A stretch of 64,000 bases of DNA from Tillandsia leiboldiana (Eukaryota; Streptophyta; Magnoliopsida; Poales; Bromeliaceae), in NCBI GenBank assembly GCA_029204045.2, contig CM055066.1:1404865-1468864 (forward strand), given 5' to 3'. How positions within the stretch are numbered: the stretch's first letter is position 1; every line of letters begins with the position of its first letter. The notes beneath the pieces are model-generated. The model was not told where the DNA came from, did no database searches, and saw nothing but the letters and a program-made list of their open reading frames with translations. This document shows, piece after piece, positions 48,621-64,000 of this stretch. Made by a program: the position numbers and the translations under genes.

Positions 48621-50102
48621 GACATTCTGGGGGCCACTTTTGATAGGCATTTGAGTTGACGAAGTTGCGAGATTGCGAAGTTGGGACATTTCGTCAGAGT
48701 TGAGCCGGCTGCGAGTCGACGAAGGAAATTTCCTCGCAATGGTCCGTACCATGACAAGGAAAATGGTGCCGCGCGCATTCGGGGTTTGAAAACGTACCCC
48801 TCGGTGAGCACCTTCGTACCCCCAGGATGCCGAAGGGGGATGCCTTATTGGATATATAGAGGAGGGGTCGGACACTTGCTAAGTGGCCCCGACTCCCCCG
48901 TTGACCTATAGGACATAGGTCATTCCTTGGCGAGCGGAGTCGCCAAGCCTAAGTTCGTGTGAGCGGTATTCGAGGGTCGAGGAGCACACGAGCCTAGGAT
49001 AATGTCGGAGACACGAGGTCGACGACATTATGGAATGGGGTATGCCATGAGGTTTTCCCTCTAAGTTCGCTTGCACTACCTTATGCCGTTTCGGATCTCT
49101 GTAGTGGAGCGAACGAGCGGATGAGGGACAGTCTTGCGAAGGTCGGTCTGCCGCAATTGACAAGCCTCGCGAAGGCAAGTGTGCCGAGCGGGGATCCGTA
49201 CGACACGAGGCCTACAAAGTTTGTGAGGCAAAAGGATAATGAGACAATCGATGTTGGTTTTCGTAAGTGAGCCATAGAGAGGACCAAGGGTGTTGGGGGC
49301 CAAGCATTGCCGCCCAATGGAGGTGCCGAATGGCGAGCGAAGCGAAGCGAGGCTGATTCGATTGTGGGCGACGTTCCTAAAGCAACCTTGGAGGCTGGGC
49401 CAAGTGTGGCCATGCAATAGAGGTGCCAGGGGGTTGGCGATGCGGGAAGAAGGTCGCTTGGTTGGCGAACCCTTGCGAAGGGAACATACGCGGGAACGAG
49501 TATTGTGGGGTATTCGGGAAGCGGACCTTGGACCAAATCGGGTGTGATGACGGAACTAGGTAGTCGGCGAAACGAGACATGCCCGACTCGATTATGGATC
49601 TCGTAGTGGAAATTGAGGGACGCGAGGCGCCTTGGCAAGACAATGGGTTAGCGGACGGGCAAGACGCGTGGGGCAGGCCTCTCGGTTAACGAGACGAGCG
49701 GAACGCGCAAGGGCAGCTCGCTCGGGCCCATTCGAAAAGGCTAAGTTGAGAGAATTTGTATTGTCCTTGATGCTCGCTTTGGAGGCAAAGGGGCATTCGG
49801 CTAAGTAGTACTCTCGAGGAGAGTTTGTCCGGCTATGCGGAATATACTCGGCTTGGTGGCCAACCTCGCGGGCGGGGTTGTTCGTTTGGAACTCGCAGAG
49901 TCCAACGAGGGGTTCGACGTAAGGCACGGCGCCGAGCAGTCAGGCTCGCGGAGGAGCATGCTTGGTTAATGCTCGAGTTGAGATCCCGTTGTCTAAGTCC
50001 GAGGGCGTGTCCGTGGCAAGGGACTCGGGAAAGCTGGTTCGGATGTACGACACTTGAGCGCTGCACGGGAGATTTTTAAGGCGAAAAGCTGGCCCTGTGA
50101 CA
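48621..50102 (+). repeat. 5' LTR of the non-coding retrotransposon (left edge tentative)
   Basis: The right edge is fixed by the PBS. 49390-50055 is closely repeated at 52265-52957. A GGATATATAGAGG word at about 48850 could be the LTR TATA box. A GGCCAAG...CAATGGAGGTGCC segment occurs twice inside (near 49296 and 49392). Confidence 0.6.
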
Positions 50103-50104
50103 AG

Positions 50105-50116
50105 TGGTATCAGAGC
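50105..50116 (+). other. Primer-binding site
   Basis: TGGTATCAGAGC, two bases after the LTR end. Confidence 0.9.
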
Positions 50117-52180
50117 TAAGTTGAGCTCATGGGATGAAGATTTGGCTGAAATGTGCGACCTTGGCGGCGAAGTTGGGGTGAGTGGAGTCACTCTGGTACT
50201 AGGCGTCGGTGAGACACTATGGCAGTACTACTCTTGTGGGATATGCAGAGTCGGAGTGTGGCGGGCTCTAGTACGGTACTCTTGAAAATGGCTAAGTCCT
50301 AAGTCGTGTGGTAAACGACGAGGCAAAGATTGGGAGAATCATTAAGTGGTCCGTGGCCGCGGTTACCATAGAGTTGGATTAGGCCGATACCTAAGGAACC
50401 TGAGCTCGTGAAGTGGTGTTTGCGGCTTAGGAAAGGAGAGGAACACTTTGAGCGACAATGTGCTTCCGAAAGTGAGGTCTTGCAGCGAATGAGTCTCTAG
50501 AAAGGAAGGATTGGGATGCGACACACGCGGCAAAAAGGTTTACTTCAGAGTGGCTAAGTTTGAGAATCCGAACGAAGAGGGTCAGTGGTAGTAACACTTG
50601 TGCATGGCAAAGTTGTGAAGGGGACCAAGGACTTCTCGTTGGGTTAGTACTCATATCTCAGTACAAGAAGATCGATTTAGAGGTTGATTACTCTTTGAGT
50701 GTGTACCCATGAATTGGATAGAGATATCTCGGGGTGAGAAAGAGATCGCGATTTGGGCCTTTATTCTTCGATTAAGGCAGTGAGTTTTCATCTAGGCAAA
50801 GTGGTGATAGCATCAATTGCTCGGAGCAACATCCACATGTGCAATGGATGAACGACGTGGATTCCGCTCAGGGGTGGAGTCAAGGTTGTGGTAGAACCGA
50901 AACTCGACAGTGGATGTGGGCATTGCGAATGCATGGAATTGGTCTGAGTGCACTCGGCGGTGCTTGCGACTCACAGTGGGGGAGCACATTTGAGCAGAAT
51001 ATGTCCCGATGGTTGGTGGGTCGATGAAGGGATCTTGTCTAAGAAACGTGGCGGATATAACACACATGACAGAAGAGTTCACTTTATGGAGCACAAGTTG
51101 GGAACCAAGACTGGTAGGTCCGTGGCAGTAACAACTAAGCTTTGGGCTAGGTTGTGAAGTGGGCCAAGGGTTGCTAGATGGTTTGGTGTTTCTCACTTGG
51201 GGCGAGAAGGCCGATGAGGAGATCGGTTGCTCTCGATAGTGTGGCCACAGGTTGGACGAATGGGACTCCCTATTCGAGTGGATCAAATGCTGAGATTGGC
51301 TTTTGTTCGGAGGAACAAGGTAAGGAGCTATACTCGGAAAAAGAAGTGGCAGCGCTGGTGTCTCGAGATAGCGAGCACGCATCCGTGTGGGACGGATTGT
51401 GTGGACTCTGCTGGCAGATAGCAAAGGTTGTGTGAGGGCCTGAGCTTTTATAGCAGAGAGAATTGGAAGCGATTTGGACTCGAGTGTAGACGAGGATACA
51501 AGTCATGACACTCGAGCGGACCTTGGTCGAGGGTCACCTAGAGACATATTGTTGGGAGGGGAAAGATCTAGTTGTCAACTTAAAGGGTTGAGGTATTGCA
51601 ATTTATGAGGGGGTGGATGTTGGATGGCGACATCACCGTTATCAGTAGTTGCGAGAAAGGCTAGCAGATGGGTTAAGCTTGGGTTCCGTTCAGCAGCTAT
51701 CGCGAAGGTGATTGCTGGAGGAATAGAGGACGACAAGTTTCGAGCAAAGGGAATGAGGTGTTGTTAGTCTCGAACTTGGCCGAGGATTTTGGTGGGGAAC
51801 CGAAGTCTGGTTTAGCGAAAGCCTAAAGGGATAAGGCTTGAGCGACCGGGAGTACAGAAGCCAAAAATGCTGAGCATCAACGAGTAGTGAAAGTGCAGAG
51901 CAATGAGAAAGCATGCCAAGAATTTGTGGTGGAGTAAGTAGATGTGCGAAGTAGCCGAGGACAAGCTTTTCTCAACGAAAGACTCAAAAACTCGCAGAGA
52001 CCATGGTGATGGCTTGACGTCATGTGATTGTGGGGGCATTTGTGAGGCAAAAGTTGTGTGTAATAAGGGCACGAGACGGGCATAAGTACTCATGGATCTT
52101 GGAATGGGTTGGATGTTGATGTAGCCCTACCGTTTGGTTGTAAATAGGAAGTTCAAGGGTGGGGAACCCTGTGTTATTAT
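50117..52180 (+). other. Non-coding internal region of the retrotransposon
   Basis: No gag, protease, reverse transcriptase or integrase motif could be read. Diverged direct repeats exist: about 50580-50660 and 51105-51190 share a GTGGCAGTAACA / GTTGTGAAG(G)GG(A)CCAAGG order. Open frames on the minus strand here look like composition artefacts. Confidence 0.5.
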
Positions 52181-52189
52181 GACATTTTG

Positions 52190-52957
52190 AGGTGGAGAAG
52201 TGAAGCCGAGCTGCGAGCTGATTCACATAGGATGCTCCAAGACGTGGGACGTTTGGAGTTTAACCGTGTAGGCTGGGCCAAGTCTGTTGGTGGCCAAGCG
52301 TGGTCGTGCAATGGAGGTGCCAGGGGGTTGGCCACGCGGAAGAGGTCGTTTAGTTGGCGAACCCTTGCGAAGGAAACACAAGCGAGAACGAGTAGTGTGG
52401 GGTATTCGGAAGGCGGACCTTGGACCAAATCAGGGGCGATGACGGAACTAGGTGGCCGGTGGAACGGGACATGCCCGACTCGATTATAGATACCGTAATG
52501 GAAATGGAGAGGCGCGGGGCGCCTTGGCAAGGTAATGGGCTGGCGGACGGGTGAGACGCGTGGTGTAGGTCGCTCGGTGAAGTAGACGAGCGGAATGTGC
52601 AAAGGGAGCTCGCTCGGGCCCATTCGAAAGGACTAAGTTGAGATAACTTTGTATTGTCCTTGGTGCTAGCTTTGAAGGCAAAGAGGCATTTGGTTAAGTA
52701 GCACTCTCGAGGAGAGTTTGTCCGACTAGGCAGAATATACTCGGCTTGCGGTCCAACCTTGCAGGCGGGGTTGTTCGTTTGGAATTCGAGGAGTCTGACG
52801 AGGGGTTCGACGTACGGCGCGACGCCGACCAGTTAGGCTCGTGGAAGAGCATGCTTGGTTAATACTTGAGTTGTGATCCCGCTGTTTAAGTCCGAGGGCG
52901 TGTCCATGACAAGAAACTCTGGAAGGCTGGTTCGGATGTGCGACACTTGAGCGCAAG
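52190..52957 (+). repeat. 3' LTR copy, truncated at both ends
   Basis: Matches 49300-50055 with many small differences and stops at GACACTTGAGCG, short of the TGTGACA end seen in the 5' copy. Confidence 0.75.
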
Positions 52958-53192
52958 GTGGGACAAGGTTGGAACCGCGGCCCGTACCGGGTTAACCGGT
53001 TAACCCGGCCGGTACGGGAGGGAAACCCAACCTTGTCCCCCCCTCATTTTCTTGTTTGGGGGGATAAGAGGGACATGCATCTCCCTTATCGCCCATTTGG
53101 TTCCACAACCAAACATGCCCTAAAAAAAATAAATTTAACAGTAGAAAACTTACAAGCACCAAGTACTTGATGTTTTTAAAAACATCGTAACC

Positions 53193-53209
53193 GAACACAC
53201 ACACACACA

Positions 53210-53280
<71 letters not shown>
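53193..53280. repeat. (AC)n-(CT)n-(TA)n compound microsatellite
   Basis: ACACAC, then a long CT run, then TA run, in a row. Confidence 0.92.
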
Positions 53281-53282
<2 letters not shown>

Positions 53283-53337
53283 ACTCTCCGGCAACATGAT
53301 TCGCTGTGTTTAATTTTAGATGTACAAATAGCTTTAA

Positions 53338-53515
53338 TATATGGGTATATATAAGTATACACCTCTTTAGGGGTGTATATCTTACACCCCACCCCATCCT
53401 AGGGTGGGGTGAATTCCACTCGTCACTCGATGTGACGAGTGGAATAATACCCACCCCAGGATGGGGTGGGGTGTAGGATGTGCACCCCTAAAGGGGTGTA
53501 CACCTAGTATCTCTC
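53338..53515. mobile_element. MITE family C copy
   Basis: TACACCTCTTTAGGGGTGTA left, TGTACACCTAGTATCTCTC right, CACTCGATGTGACGAGTGG centre. Confidence 0.78.
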
Positions 53516-53681
53516 TTAATATATATCTCTCTTCTCATAAGATATATATCATATGTATAGCAAAAATTAGATAAATTTATCATGCATATTTATTGACAAT
53601 ATTTTATATAGTGGAAAGTAAAAGGGTTTGAATCAATTAATTACTTTAGAAAGGGAAATGCTTGGATCAGCAAATTACTTT

Positions 53682-53851
53682 GAGCAATGCTATATGTACA
53701 CCCTAAAGAGGATGTACATCTTACACCCATCCATTTAAGGGTGGAAAGGTCATTTCACAAATTGTGAAGTGACTCCTCATCACACCCCACTCATTGGATG
53801 GGTGGGGTATGTGATATACACTCCAAATGGGGTGTACAAGTAGCATTTTCT
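53682..53851. mobile_element. MITE family C copy with exact 9-bp duplication
   Basis: 170 bp, flanked by AATTACTTT at 53673-53681 and 53852-53860. Ends GAGCAATGCTATATGTACACC and the inverse AGAAAATGCTACTTGTACACC. Confidence 0.9.
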
Positions 53852-54138
53852 AATTACTTTACACTTTCTCAGAGCCTTAGATTTTATGCATAGACCAATT
53901 AAAGCATTTCAAATTATGCATACTAATTAACTATTTAATACATCAGCACATTGTAATGGCATTCGATAAATATGTAGTTGTGGATGGTTTATTGAAAAAA
54001 ATCGTACTAAGGTAAGAAAAAACACGAAAATAGGATTTTATGGATAGACCAATTAAAGCATTTCAAATTATGCATATGTAGTTGTGCATGATTTATTGAA
54101 AAAATCGTACTAAGGTAAGAAAAAAACACGAAAATAGG

Positions 54139-54449
<311 letters not shown>

Positions 54450-54491
<42 letters not shown>

Positions 54492-55335
54492 ATTAAAACC
54501 TTTCATTTTATGTATGCTAATTAATACATCAGCAATACATCATAATGACATCAACAAATATGTTATAATGCTTTAATTATTGAAAAAAACATCGTACAAA
54601 GGTAAAAGAAAAAGAAGAAGAAGACACTTTCTCAGTAAAATGGTACTAGAAGGTGATCTATCTAAGTTTGAAATTTGAATCGGAATTGATCAAAAGGTAG
54701 AATAAAGTGATGTAAACTAATGTACTTAATTAAATCATGAATCTCTCTCATTCACTTTCACCTTCGTGAAACGCGTGATTCTACATAATTTCCACGTAAA
54801 AGCATTTAACATCAAACTAATTATTCAAATTTGGCAAGTAATTAAATTTTTTATAATTTGGTTCGAGAGTATGTGAAATAATTATGTTATTTAAAAAACT
54901 AATATTGTTAAAGAATAATACTATTTAATATTTATTATATTCAATATAAAAGCATTTGGTGGTTTGGTATTAGTTTAGTATCGTAGGTATAGAGGGGTCT
55001 ATATATAATTATATATTTTAGAGTTAATTTTATATATCTTTCTATAAATATATCGAATAATAGATATATTCCTACAAAGTTTATATATATTTTTACCGTC
55101 AATATCCGATAGAAAAATATAATAAATATTAAATATTTAATCTTGTTTAGTAAATAAGGTGAAATTATATTTTTACCTTTCAAATATTATATTTAATATT
55201 TTTTAACAGTTAAATTTTTGGAGATACATATTTGTATCGATATTTAACTTATATTCTGCTAAAAAATAAATAGAAACTAACTGTAAAGTTGAACTTTATA
55301 AGACATATTTATAAAGAGTTTTATGAAATTAATCT

Positions 55336-55413
<78 letters not shown>

Positions 55414-56442
55414 AATGAGTGTGATTTAAAAAATGTAATTAATTATGTAAGAAAAAATAAGTTCTATTATTTACGCGCATGATTTTGAACGTGATCAAAC
55501 TACGTCGTTACACGTGGCAACTATACTTGTCCTCAGTCAAAAAGTAGCACCAACTGCCACGTCAATCTTAAAGCCCACGTCAACAAAAGTTAAAATGTTG
55601 TTTGGGGCTGCGTACGTACCCACACCGGACCCAACCCCTTACAAAGAAAGTAGAAACGTAAACTTATACAGCTAATCACTCAAATCCCTCACACCTATCA
55701 CGTTTTTTTCTCTCTCCTCCCGATCCCAAATTATATATTTCTCATTATTTTGTTGAAATTTTAGTACTACAATGTGAAGTACTAATCAAATTATGCATAC
55801 AGTTTAAAATATTATATATATAAATTTATTTATAATATTAATTATATAAAAAATTTTAGTTCTCTCGCTGCATCTTTTGCCACATTCAGCATGCCACTCG
55901 TGATATAGACAATCTCCTAACACACACTATTCCCGTTTTAGGGTGCGAAAATTCGGATCCGGATTAAATCACATAAAAGATAATTTAAAATAATACAGTT
56001 CACTATAATAAAATTATATTATAGCAACACTTTTAAATATTGCAAAATACTAAAAAAATACTATTGAAAAAAATACCGACACTTATCATTAGTGTCGCTA
56101 TATGTGGGTATAGCGATAAATTATTATAATGTGTCACAAAAATATGTCCCTATAATTTTATTTTGAATATAGATGGACTATAATTGTAACACTTGCAAAA
56201 AAGTGTCATAAACATGTATTCTTATAATCTAATTTTGTTGTAATGTTTACTCTGCTGTTGAATGATTATTATAAAACTATCTAGATTATTGATTTGATTT
56301 ATTCGAATAATATGTCTGAATCGAATTCCTGTAATTTTCACGTCCAAAATGTATATATTTTGCGGGTCCGTCGGATCGGATTGAGGAAAACTTAGCAAAT
56401 GGTAAGCTCATCTTTACAGTCCTCGCTCTCCCTAGCTACTAC
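54450..56442. other. AT-rich intergenic and distal promoter DNA of the JOX-like gene
   Basis: (TA)n runs at 54451-54488 and 55339-55411. A long-range AT-rich stretch without genes follows. 56015-56230 has AGTGTCGCTATATGTGGGTATAGCG- and TGTAACACTTGCAAAAAAGTG-like words that may belong to an old DNA transposon. Confidence 0.45.
55511..55516 (+). promoter_or_regulatory. G-box CACGTG upstream of the JOX-like gene
   Basis: TTACACGTGGCA about 1.0 kb before the start codon. G-boxes are bound by MYC2-type bHLH factors in jasmonate responses; function here is inference and the distance is large. Confidence 0.35.
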
Positions 56443-56450
56443 TATATAAA
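56443..56450 (+). promoter_or_regulatory. TATA box of the JOX-like gene
   Basis: TATATAAA, 85 bp before the first base of the start codon, giving an expected transcription start near 56475. Confidence 0.6.
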
Positions 56451-56534
56451 TGCGCTACAAGTTCACAAATTTTTGTTGTGGGACGTAGCATAAACCCTAT
56501 AGCTAGCCTAAATTGGAACCCTAGCACACCATCC

Positions 56535-61715
<5,181 letters not shown>

Positions 61716-62512
61716 GATTGCAGAGATCTTATATATCGTATTTGGACATTTAATCGTGTTTACAAGGTGAAGATGCGCAGACCTTACTTGAATTATATAT
61801 AGCACATTTTGAAACGAGTATCTGAACTTCAAAAAAATATGGCTCTTACTACCTAATTTTAAAGTTTTCGTCAAGTTTTTTCAAACTCAAATAGATTGAA
61901 TTATATGATTTTTATTGGAAAATTTAGACAAATGTTGATTTGGACATACAAAACTAAATATATTGCGAGATTAGATAGTGAGATCCAAACTTTTAAACTT
62001 CAGATACATACTTGTTTCAGAATGCAGCATATATTACAGGCAAGTAATAAACATTTTTACCAATCTATAATGAGATCTATTGGCTTCTAGTTTAGCCAAA
62101 TAATAAAAACTTATTATGTTTCGATTTGTGGTGTTGTATCTTGGATAGCAAGTAGTAAAACATTAATAGAAAATGATTTGTGCATTTTCGGTTATCTTAT
62201 GAAAGAGGTAATGATAACTTTGTTAATGAGTGATGATCATCGTTAAACTGTTATTCGAGTTCAGTTGTTCAAAAAATTAGATTATTTTTTATTAAATTAA
62301 GTTGCGTCAGCATATATTCATGAAGTAGAACCCTCTTTAAGCTTAGTATCGTAACTTAAAGTTTAAGCTTTGTCACGGAGTCAGGTTTTGTTTAATTAGA
62401 AGACCACATCCAATATTTAAAAAAAAAAAATTTTAAAAAAAGAGTAAACGCTGCAAAAGTTACACTTCGCTACCGACTCCATACATCTTGTAGTCGGCAA
62501 AATATGATATTC
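61716..62512. other. 3' flank of the JOX-like gene, nothing further recognised
   Basis: AT-rich; the 3' untranslated region probably lies in the first 100-200 bases. No RNA or repeat ends recognised up to the LTR. Confidence 0.45.
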
Positions 62513-63050
62513 TGTCACAACCCGGACGATCCGCAGCCGCCGATGATGAGATCGCTCTGAGGCCGGCTCGGCGGTGAGGATGATGGTTCTCGAGGTGGGC
62601 GGAATTGAGGGAAAGGAACGGTGAATTGAGCAGAGAGAGGGAAGATAGTAAGAGGGGAGGAGAAGAGAAGAGAAGAGAGAAGGAGAGAGATAGAGAGAAT
62701 TGGGGAGAAAGTAATTAGTGATTTTCCATATATCTTTTAGTTTACTCCTTGTAATACATATAGTGGCTCCTAAGGCCTTTTGTGCAATTACTGCACTACA
62801 TGGTTGTAATTACTAAATCATATAGCTACTTAACTAGTCCTAATGGGCTGGATGGGCTTCCCTTCATGGCTGGCCCCCTCCCCATAGGGTCCACCCGCAG
62901 GCCCGGCCTGTAGCTCCCACGGCCCATCCCTCTCCCTACTCCTCTTTATCCCTTCCCCTCTCCGACAACATCCCACTCACTTCACTTCACAGCTGGATCC
63001 TGTCCTCTCCTTTCCCCTTTGTCTCCTCTTCTCCTCCTCTCCTCGTTACA
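62513..63050 (-). repeat. 3' LTR of a minus-strand Ty3/gypsy element
   Basis: Bounded by TGTCACAACCC and CTCGTTACA. On the minus strand it follows a polypurine tract and the pol stop codon. It contains GA-rich tracts (62630-62700). The partner LTR lies beyond the window. Confidence 0.82.
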
Positions 63051-63064
63051 CTCCTCCCCCCTTC
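63051..63064 (-). other. Polypurine tract
   Basis: The minus strand reads GAAGGGGGGAGGAG directly before the LTR, the primer for plus-strand synthesis. Confidence 0.8.
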
Positions 63065-63080
63065 AATACGATCCTTGCCC

Positions 63081-64000
63081 TCAAGGATCGAACTGGGGAA
63101 ACTGCGTCTTGAGCGACCAGTAGTCCTCCCAGGTGGTCCGATCCTCCGGCAGGTTGCTCCAACTCACCAAAACTTGCGTCACCGCCTTGCCTCCGCGTCG
63201 CACCAATCGCCGATCCAGGATTTTTTCGGGTTCCGCTTGCGGTTGCCCCTCTCCGTCGGTTGCCGGGGGGTCGGGGGAAACTGGTTGCCCTTCCGGGGGG
63301 CTCCTCTTCAACAGGGAGACGTGGAACACGGGGTGCACCCTCGATCCTTCCGGGAGTCGTAGCCGGTACGCGACGGGCCCGACCCTCTCCAGAACCTCGA
63401 ATGGCCCGTAGAAACGGGAAGTGAGCTTCAAGTTGCATCTTTTCGCCACGGTGGTTTGTCGGTAAGGTTGTATCTTTAAAAATACCCGATCTCCTAGCTG
63501 AAACTCCCGGTCGGCCCTGTGCCTGTCGGCGTTTTGCTTCATCCGGTTTTGCGCCCTCAGAAGGTTCTCCCTCAAATCCCTGGATACCCTCTCTCTCTCT
63601 TTACCCCATTCTTGCACACCTTCTGATACTTCCTTGTCGAGGTTTGCGATCACGTAGTTGGGTGGCGCCCTTCCGTAAAGCGCCTGGTAGGGTGTCGTTC
63701 CGAGGGAGGTGTGGAAGGAGGTGTTGTACCACCATTCCGCATGTGTGATCCACTTGTGCCAGGTCTGTGGCCGCTGGAAGCATAAGCAGCGCAAGTAAGT
63801 TTCGAGGCAGCGGTTTAGTCTCTCCGTTTGCCCGTCGGTTTGGGGGTGGTAGGCCGAGCTCATATGGAGCTTCGTTCCCAGCATCCCAAACAACTCCTTC
63901 CACACTCCACTCGTGAAGATAGGGTCGCGGTCGGATATTATCCTTTCCGGCAGCCCGTGAAGTTTGTAGATTGAGTCGAAGAATGCTCGGGCCACCTCTG
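63081..64000 (-). CDS. Ty3/gypsy integrase C-terminal part with chromodomain-like tail, partial
   Basis: An open frame of about 306 codons enters from the window edge and stops at 63081. It holds the second half of the integrase core: the Asp of IISDRDPIFTSGVW and the Glu of HPQTDGQTERLNRC belong to the catalytic DDE triad; the first Asp is outside. Next come the WWYNTSFHTSLGTTPYQALYG region, the LGDRVFLKIQPYR and LKLTSRFYGPFEVLERVG C-terminal domain, VHPVFHVSLLK, and a terminal segment ILDRRLVRRGGKAVTQVLVSW...TTWED that resembles the chromodomain of plant chromoviruses, which guides insertion to marked chromatin. No stop or frameshift is seen in this part, so the element may be fairly young. 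Confidence 0.9.
   Translation of the reverse strand, partial: EVARAFFDSIYKLHGLPERIISDRDPIFTSGVWKELFGMLGTKLHMSSAYHPQTDGQTERLNRCLETYLRCLCFQRPQTWHKWITHAEWWYNTSFHTSLGTTPYQALYGRAPPNYVIANLDKEVSEGVQEWGKERERVSRDLRENLLRAQNRMKQNADRHRADREFQLGDRVFLKIQPYRQTTVAKRCNLKLTSRFYGPFEVLERVGPVAYRLRLPEGSRVHPVFHVSLLKRSPPEGQPVSPDPPATDGEGQPQAEPEKILDRRLVRRGGKAVTQVLVSWSNLPEDRTTWEDYWSLKTQFPQFDP

Larger units (their letters stand above)
48621..52957 (+). mobile_element. Non-coding LTR retrotransposon (LARD-like), truncated
   Basis: A 5' LTR ending CCCTGTGACA at 50102 is followed by a tRNA-Met PBS. A second, truncated copy of the LTR lies at about 52190-52957. The internal region 50117-52180 has no recognisable gag or pol in any frame, so the element would depend on another for movement. 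The left LTR boundary (TGACATTCTGGG at 48621) is tentative. The right LTR copy lacks its last 40-odd bases, so a deletion has also removed the right border. Confidence 0.65.
47745..53120. mobile_element. PIF/Harbinger-like element enlarged by an LTR retrotransposon
   Basis: Ends GGCTGCGTTTGGTAGTGG and inverse GGGCATGTTTGGTTGTGG, flanked by TAA (47742-47744 and 53121-53123). The AT-rich core 47940-48150 resembles the cores of the elements at 1874 and 15384. The remainder, 48200-52960, is GC-richer retrotransposon-derived sequence. Confidence 0.75.
47593..53192. mobile_element. MITE family A-related copy split by a 5.4-kb insertion
   Basis: The left part 47593-47741 (AAGCTCCTATACTTGTAAAAG ... 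AATTAGTAA) and right part 53124-53192 (AAAACTTACAAGCACCAAG ... AAAACATCGTAACCG) are the two halves of one element; the intact neighbour at 47370-47582 shows the undisturbed order. Confidence 0.65.

Noticed and set aside
50813..51424. Open frame of about 200 codons on the minus strand
   Set aside because: It lies in the internal part of a non-coding LTR element where many long overlapping frames exist on the minus strand because of base composition; no recognised domain and no homology pattern.

Overview
This window is nuclear DNA of a flowering plant, probably a monocot. Evidence: spliced genes with GT-AG introns, very GC-rich first exons in the SMXL and Alfin-like genes inside AT-rich surroundings (a GC gradient common in commelinid monocots), tRNA-Met-primed plant LTR retrotransposons, a Cassandra-type LTR carrying 5S rRNA sequence, and dense MITEs. 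A bromeliad such as pineapple is only a guess.

Three host genes, all on the + strand, can be assembled exon by exon. (1) 27233-32325: a D53/SMXL6-8-type strigolactone-signalling repressor, 3 exons, 1126 aa. (2) 35098-38883: an Alfin-like PHD-finger histone H3K4me3 reader, 5 exons, 242 aa. (3) 56535-61715: a 2-oxoglutarate/Fe(II) dioxygenase of the jasmonate-induced oxygenase (JOX) type, 3 exons, 364 aa, with a 3.7 kb second intron full of MITEs and microsatellites. They are independent genes, not a pathway cluster; two act in hormone signalling or turnover (strigolactone, jasmonate) and one in chromatin reading.

The rest is mostly mobile DNA. 1-26 kb holds nested MITEs of several families (named A-F here), two gene-fragment-carrying transposons (6128-6949 and 24559-25751), a Cassandra LTR (9430-9607), a young tandem array grown from the end of a CGAGC-rich element (13869-15023), a MULE-like element with about eight internal hairpins (20169-20766), and a MITE whose centre is telomere-like repeat (22222-22813). 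33253-34271 is a solo LTR with perfect target duplication and an internal 72-bp minisatellite. 39606-42164 is an internally deleted Copia element. 47593-53192 is a three-level nest: MITE, then PIF/Harbinger-like element, then a non-coding LTR retrotransposon. 62513-64000 is the 3' end of a minus-strand Ty3/gypsy chromovirus-like element running off the window.

No tRNA, rRNA or CRISPR locus was found; the only rRNA-like sequence is the 5S-derived part of the Cassandra LTR. Coordinates of degenerate repeats are good to a few bases to tens of bases; those with matching target-site duplications are exact as read.
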